Assembly: GCA_035623335.1 (NCBI GenBank)
Contig: DASPTQ010000194.1
Coordinates: 7,437 to 71,436 of the forward strand
Origin: JAFAGX01 sp035623335
GTDB taxonomy: Bacteria > Acidobacteriota > Terriglobia > Terriglobales > Acidobacteriaceae
Length of the DNA: 64,000 nucleotides
Reading direction: 5' to 3'
Position 1 is the first letter of the stretch. Each line of letters begins with the position of its first letter. The notes beneath the pieces were generated by a model. The model was not told the DNA's origin. It was given only the letters and a program-made list of their open reading frames with translations, and made no database searches. Shown here in pieces: positions 61,347-64,000 of the stretch. Position numbers and translations under genes: made by a program.

Positions 61347-62873
61347 ATGAAGTCGAGCTGCAAAATCATAGTGTCCTTCGCTGCCGCGCTGGCAGCAACG
61401 ACTGCTCACGCACAATACGGAAAGACTCCGATCCGGCACGTGATCGTGATCTTTCAGGAAAATCGCACGCCCGACAATTTGTTTCAGGGACTATGCACCG
61501 CCAACGGCCGCATTCCCGGTTGCACCGCTAACGGTGCGAATGGAACCTATAACATCGCATCCACCTATGTGAATGGGGACGGTCAGACCGCGCCATTAAT
61601 GCCGGTCGGACTGGCCACCAACTTTGATCTCGACCACAGCCACGGTGGCCCGAAGAGCAACGGAACCATCAGCGGATGGAATTTCGAATTCAAGTACCAG
61701 GGAATCGCCGGGAAACCTGCTGCCGACGTTCCGACAGACTGCGGTGCCAACACCTTTGGATGCACGGTTCCGGACGACAACTATTCGCAGTTCATGTACG
61801 TGTACAACACGCCAGTCACGAACAGCAACGGCAGCAAGGGAGGCCTACTCGATCCCTACATCACCATGGCAACAACCTATGGATGGGCAAATAGGATGTT
61901 TCAGACCAACCAGGGCCCGAGCTATCCGGCACACCAATTCATTTTCGGCGCGACCTCAGCCCCCACGGCCGACGACGACGAGGCAGGTGTCTTCGCGGCA
62001 GAGAATGGCCCCAGTTCGATTTATGGCTGCGGATCAGGAGAGTCGGTACAGCTGATCCGGCCGAACGGCAACTCTACGCCGCCTTTTGGAACAGAGACTC
62101 TAGGCGACGAAACAGCGCAATGCTTTCCACGCAACGCCATGAACTACTTGTTCAACAAGCCCAGCCCTAGAATCACATGGACCTACTATGCGCAAGGGCA
62201 GACGAGCCTGTGGGTGGCGCCGAACTCGCTCTCGAACATCTGCATTCCACTGAATGGAATCTGTACCGGGCCCGACTGGACGAAAGGCGCGTCGAATGGC
62301 TACGTCGACACAGCGCCGCCCGACGTGTTGAACGATATAGCGAGCTGTTCCCTTTCTCAAGTGAGCTGGATCACTCCAGCCGGACAATATTCGGACCATC
62401 CGATCAATAGCGGGCAGGGACCGTCGTGGGTGGCGGCGATTGTCAACGCAATCGGCACGAACACGAATTGCGACGACGGTAAGGGCTACTGGAACGATAC
62501 GGTCATCTTCATTACTTGGGACGATTGGGGAGGCTGGTACGATCACGTGCGGCCCATCTTTCAGAAAGGCACGAATCAGAACGACTATCAACTCGGCTTT
62601 CGCGTGCCGCTGGTTGTGGTTTCTGCTTACTCAACTAAGCCCGGTTACATCAGCAACCTGGACTATGATTTTGGCAGCATCCTGAAGGCGATCGAAGGAA
62701 TCTTTGGTCTGGGCGATCTCGGCTTTGCCGATCATCGCGCGACAAACGATCTCCACGACTTCTTCAACTTCAATCAGTCTCCCACCCCATACAAAGCGAT
62801 TCCGGCGCCGCTCGCGGCAAGCTTCTTCCTCGACAATATCAAGACCGAGGTGGCTCCGCCGGATACCGACTAG
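61347..62873 (+). CDS. PLC-type phosphoesterase / acid phosphatase, secreted
   Basis: A 508-residue exported enzyme of the bacterial phospholipase C/acid phosphatase (phosphoesterase) family. Signal peptide IIVSFAAALAATTAHA; active-site start HVIVIFQENRTPDNLF, where the Asn/Thr region holds the nucleophile; and FITWDDWGGWYDHV with metal-binding Asp and His. Several Cys suggest disulfides. Hydrolyses phosphate esters in the periplasm or outside. It lies 1.1 kb from the PhoD-like phosphatase, a phosphate-scavenging theme. Confidence 0.9.
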   Translation: MKSSCKIIVSFAAALAATTAHAQYGKTPIRHVIVIFQENRTPDNLFQGLCTANGRIPGCTANGANGTYNIASTYVNGDGQTAPLMPVGLATNFDLDHSHGGPKSNGTISGWNFEFKYQGIAGKPAADVPTDCGANTFGCTVPDDNYSQFMYVYNTPVTNSNGSKGGLLDPYITMATTYGWANRMFQTNQGPSYPAHQFIFGATSAPTADDDEAGVFAAENGPSSIYGCGSGESVQLIRPNGNSTPPFGTETLGDETAQCFPRNAMNYLFNKPSPRITWTYYAQGQTSLWVAPNSLSNICIPLNGICTGPDWTKGASNGYVDTAPPDVLNDIASCSLSQVSWITPAGQYSDHPINSGQGPSWVAAIVNAIGTNTNCDDGKGYWNDTVIFITWDDWGGWYDHVRPIFQKGTNQNDYQLGFRVPLVVVSAYSTKPGYISNLDYDFGSILKAIEGIFGLGDLGFADHRATNDLHDFFNFNQSPTPYKAIPAPLAASFFLDNIKTEVAPPDTD

Positions 62874-62967
62874 GGGCGCCGGCACCGGATTCGACTTCGC
62901 GAGCACCGGCACCGGTCCGTAGCCTCGAGAAGCAAGACAGGAGCCTGCGCACGGTTGGAACGGCAGG

Positions 62968-64000
62968 CTACTCGCTTATCGCTTGTAACGCCTTGCGAAA
63001 TTCTTCGTTGTCCAGCGAAACCCCTGGGAAATAAAGCCCCACCAGGCTTCGCTTCCAAACCGCTCCGGTTTCGTGCCGTTCCGCTGGAGTGGTGAAGTGG
63101 TATTCGTAAAGCAAGGCGCGGACAAATTTCGGCGGCCTGTCGGGAAAGGGATTATCGCGCAACAGCCCGAGTACTGGCCTATCATCCTGCAAGAGTTTTC
63201 CCAATAAGCTTATGAACCAAGGATGCTCGCCGGGGGAGGAGAAAGCGGCAAACCACATGAGCCAGTCAAGCCGCAAGTGATAGGGCGCGACCTGCGGCGG
63301 GGTGCGTTTCACGTCGCCGGGTTTACCGATAAATTCATATTCGCGCCAACGGGTGTTGGGGGTAAGCACCGCTTCCTCGGTTCCTTCCACAATCACTTCA
63401 TATCGCGGCCGAGTGATGCTGCCGAAGGCACCGTAAGTATTGACCAGGTGCAGCGGTTCAAAGGAAGCGTTCATCTCCTGCCCTGACGACAGCATGTTCA
63501 TGAGCGGATAAGAGCTCAGTGCCGTGACAACCAGGCCAAGTGCGAGGATTGTGGCAGAGCGCAATCGCCCGGGGCTCGCCAGTGGCGGTGGCTGGATGGA
63601 AAGTACGTGCTTCAACCACGAATCCCCGATCGTGCTAAGCGCTAAGACCATGGTCAGCAACCCGAGGAAAGAAAAATTGCCGCTGGCGAAAAGCCAGCCG
63701 TGAAAGAACAAAGTAATCAGTCCGGCAATCGCGCTGATGGGCAGGGGTGCGAAATAAGCGAACGGAACCACAAGTTCGGCGAAATGGTTAAAGAGCACTC
63801 CAAACTTGTGGATCCACCCCGGCAGCCAATGGAAATACCAGCTCAACGCATTGGGCATCGGCTGAGTTTCATAGTGGTACTTGAGGCAGGTTAAGTCGCG
63901 CCAACAGGGGTCGCCGCGCAGCTTGATCAGACCGGCGCCGAACATGAGCCGGAAGAGGAGCCACTGGTACAGCAAGATGACTAGAAAAGGCGGCGTAGTT
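62968..64000 (-). CDS. Lipase maturation factor family membrane protein, 5' end outside window
   Basis: C-terminal part of a multi-span membrane protein whose frame stays open through base 64000, so the start is outside the window. About 344 residues are visible, with spans at the N-terminal side. Family segments visible are FRLMFGAGLIKLRGDPCWRD, then LTCLKYHYETQPMPNALSWY, and the soluble part PYHLRLDWLMWFAAF. LMF1-type proteins assist lipase folding in eukaryotes; bacterial members are uncharacterised. Convergent with the phosphoesterase gene. Confidence 0.82.
   Translation of the reverse strand, partial: TTPPFLVILLYQWLLFRLMFGAGLIKLRGDPCWRDLTCLKYHYETQPMPNALSWYFHWLPGWIHKFGVLFNHFAELVVPFAYFAPLPISAIAGLITLFFHGWLFASGNFSFLGLLTMVLALSTIGDSWLKHVLSIQPPPLASPGRLRSATILALGLVVTALSSYPLMNMLSSGQEMNASFEPLHLVNTYGAFGSITRPRYEVIVEGTEEAVLTPNTRWREYEFIGKPGDVKRTPPQVAPYHLRLDWLMWFAAFSSPGEHPWFISLLGKLLQDDRPVLGLLRDNPFPDRPPKFVRALLYEYHFTTPAERHETGAVWKRSLVGLYFPGVSLDNEEFRKALQAISE

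Noticed and set aside
1..64000. tRNA, rRNA or CRISPR arrays
   Set aside because: No cloverleaf-like sequence with a T-loop, no rRNA segments and no regularly spaced direct repeats were seen by eye. A tRNAscan or minCED run could still find something missed.

Overview
The window is about 64 kb of chromosome, moderately GC-rich and densely coding. It most likely comes from a soil or sediment Acidobacteriota, possibly class Terriglobia. This is inferred from gene content: an ADOP-type ABC permease, many secreted peptidases (S9, M16, M20, DUF885), several PilZ and GAF signalling proteins, a PLC-type phosphoesterase, a lipase-maturation-factor-like protein and orphan Flp pilins. No rRNA, tRNA or CRISPR array was recognised, so the taxonomy is tentative.

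Layout. 1-7 kb: housekeeping genes (3' part of lon, a long-form dcd, engB, a nucleotide-sugar epimerase), interrupted by the left end of an insertion sequence joined to a frameshifted secreted-protein pseudogene (3.67-5.16 kb). 7-11.4 kb: PilZ proteins, then an unusual GAF-transmembrane-AMIN-amidase protein. 11.36-13.07 kb: a 1.7 kb cassette with long terminal inverted repeats flanked by CTAG. It carries a divergent FtrA-like AraC regulator and rhodanese pair but no transposase. 13-25 kb: a minus-strand run of S9 peptidase, ADOP permease, AmrS-like radical SAM enzyme, two more GAF proteins (one with PilZ and Sel1, one with a zinc ribbon), an orphan Flp pilin and a NarX/NarL-type two-component pair. 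25-36.8 kb: a membrane histidine kinase, rlmN, M16 peptidase, TonB-like protein, M20 peptidase, a LolA-like protein, a substrate-binding protein without an evident export signal, and a secreted protein.

36.8-40 kb is gene-poor. It holds a second orphan Flp pilin, a small basic repeat protein and a ribbon-helix-helix-like protein. 40-50.6 kb: sugar-related proteins, a site-2 protease with CBS domains, DUF885 protein, periplasmic carbonic anhydrase, a second small basic repeat protein, cupin, and a convergent aminotransferase and ornithine-cyclodeaminase-like pair. 51-52.7 kb: three small genes (GlsB/YeaQ-like, an uncharacterised protein, LysM protein), two of them followed by clear terminators. 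53-64 kb: nucleoside hydrolase, ferritin-like protein, ribokinase, ECF sigma factor with a coupled membrane protein, PhoD-like phosphatase, a rhodanese gene with an in-frame TGA, a transaldolase 5' remnant, a PLC-type phosphoesterase and the 3' part of a lipase-maturation-factor-like gene.

The strongest themes are surface and envelope signalling (PilZ, GAF, Flp, amidase, two-component proteins) and small-scale genome rearrangement. The best candidate for something undescribed is the TIR-bounded cassette. Next are the GAF-linked amidase, with its family of related GAF modules on different effectors, and the two small basic proteins sharing a SAAARRK-IAAAQRARW motif.
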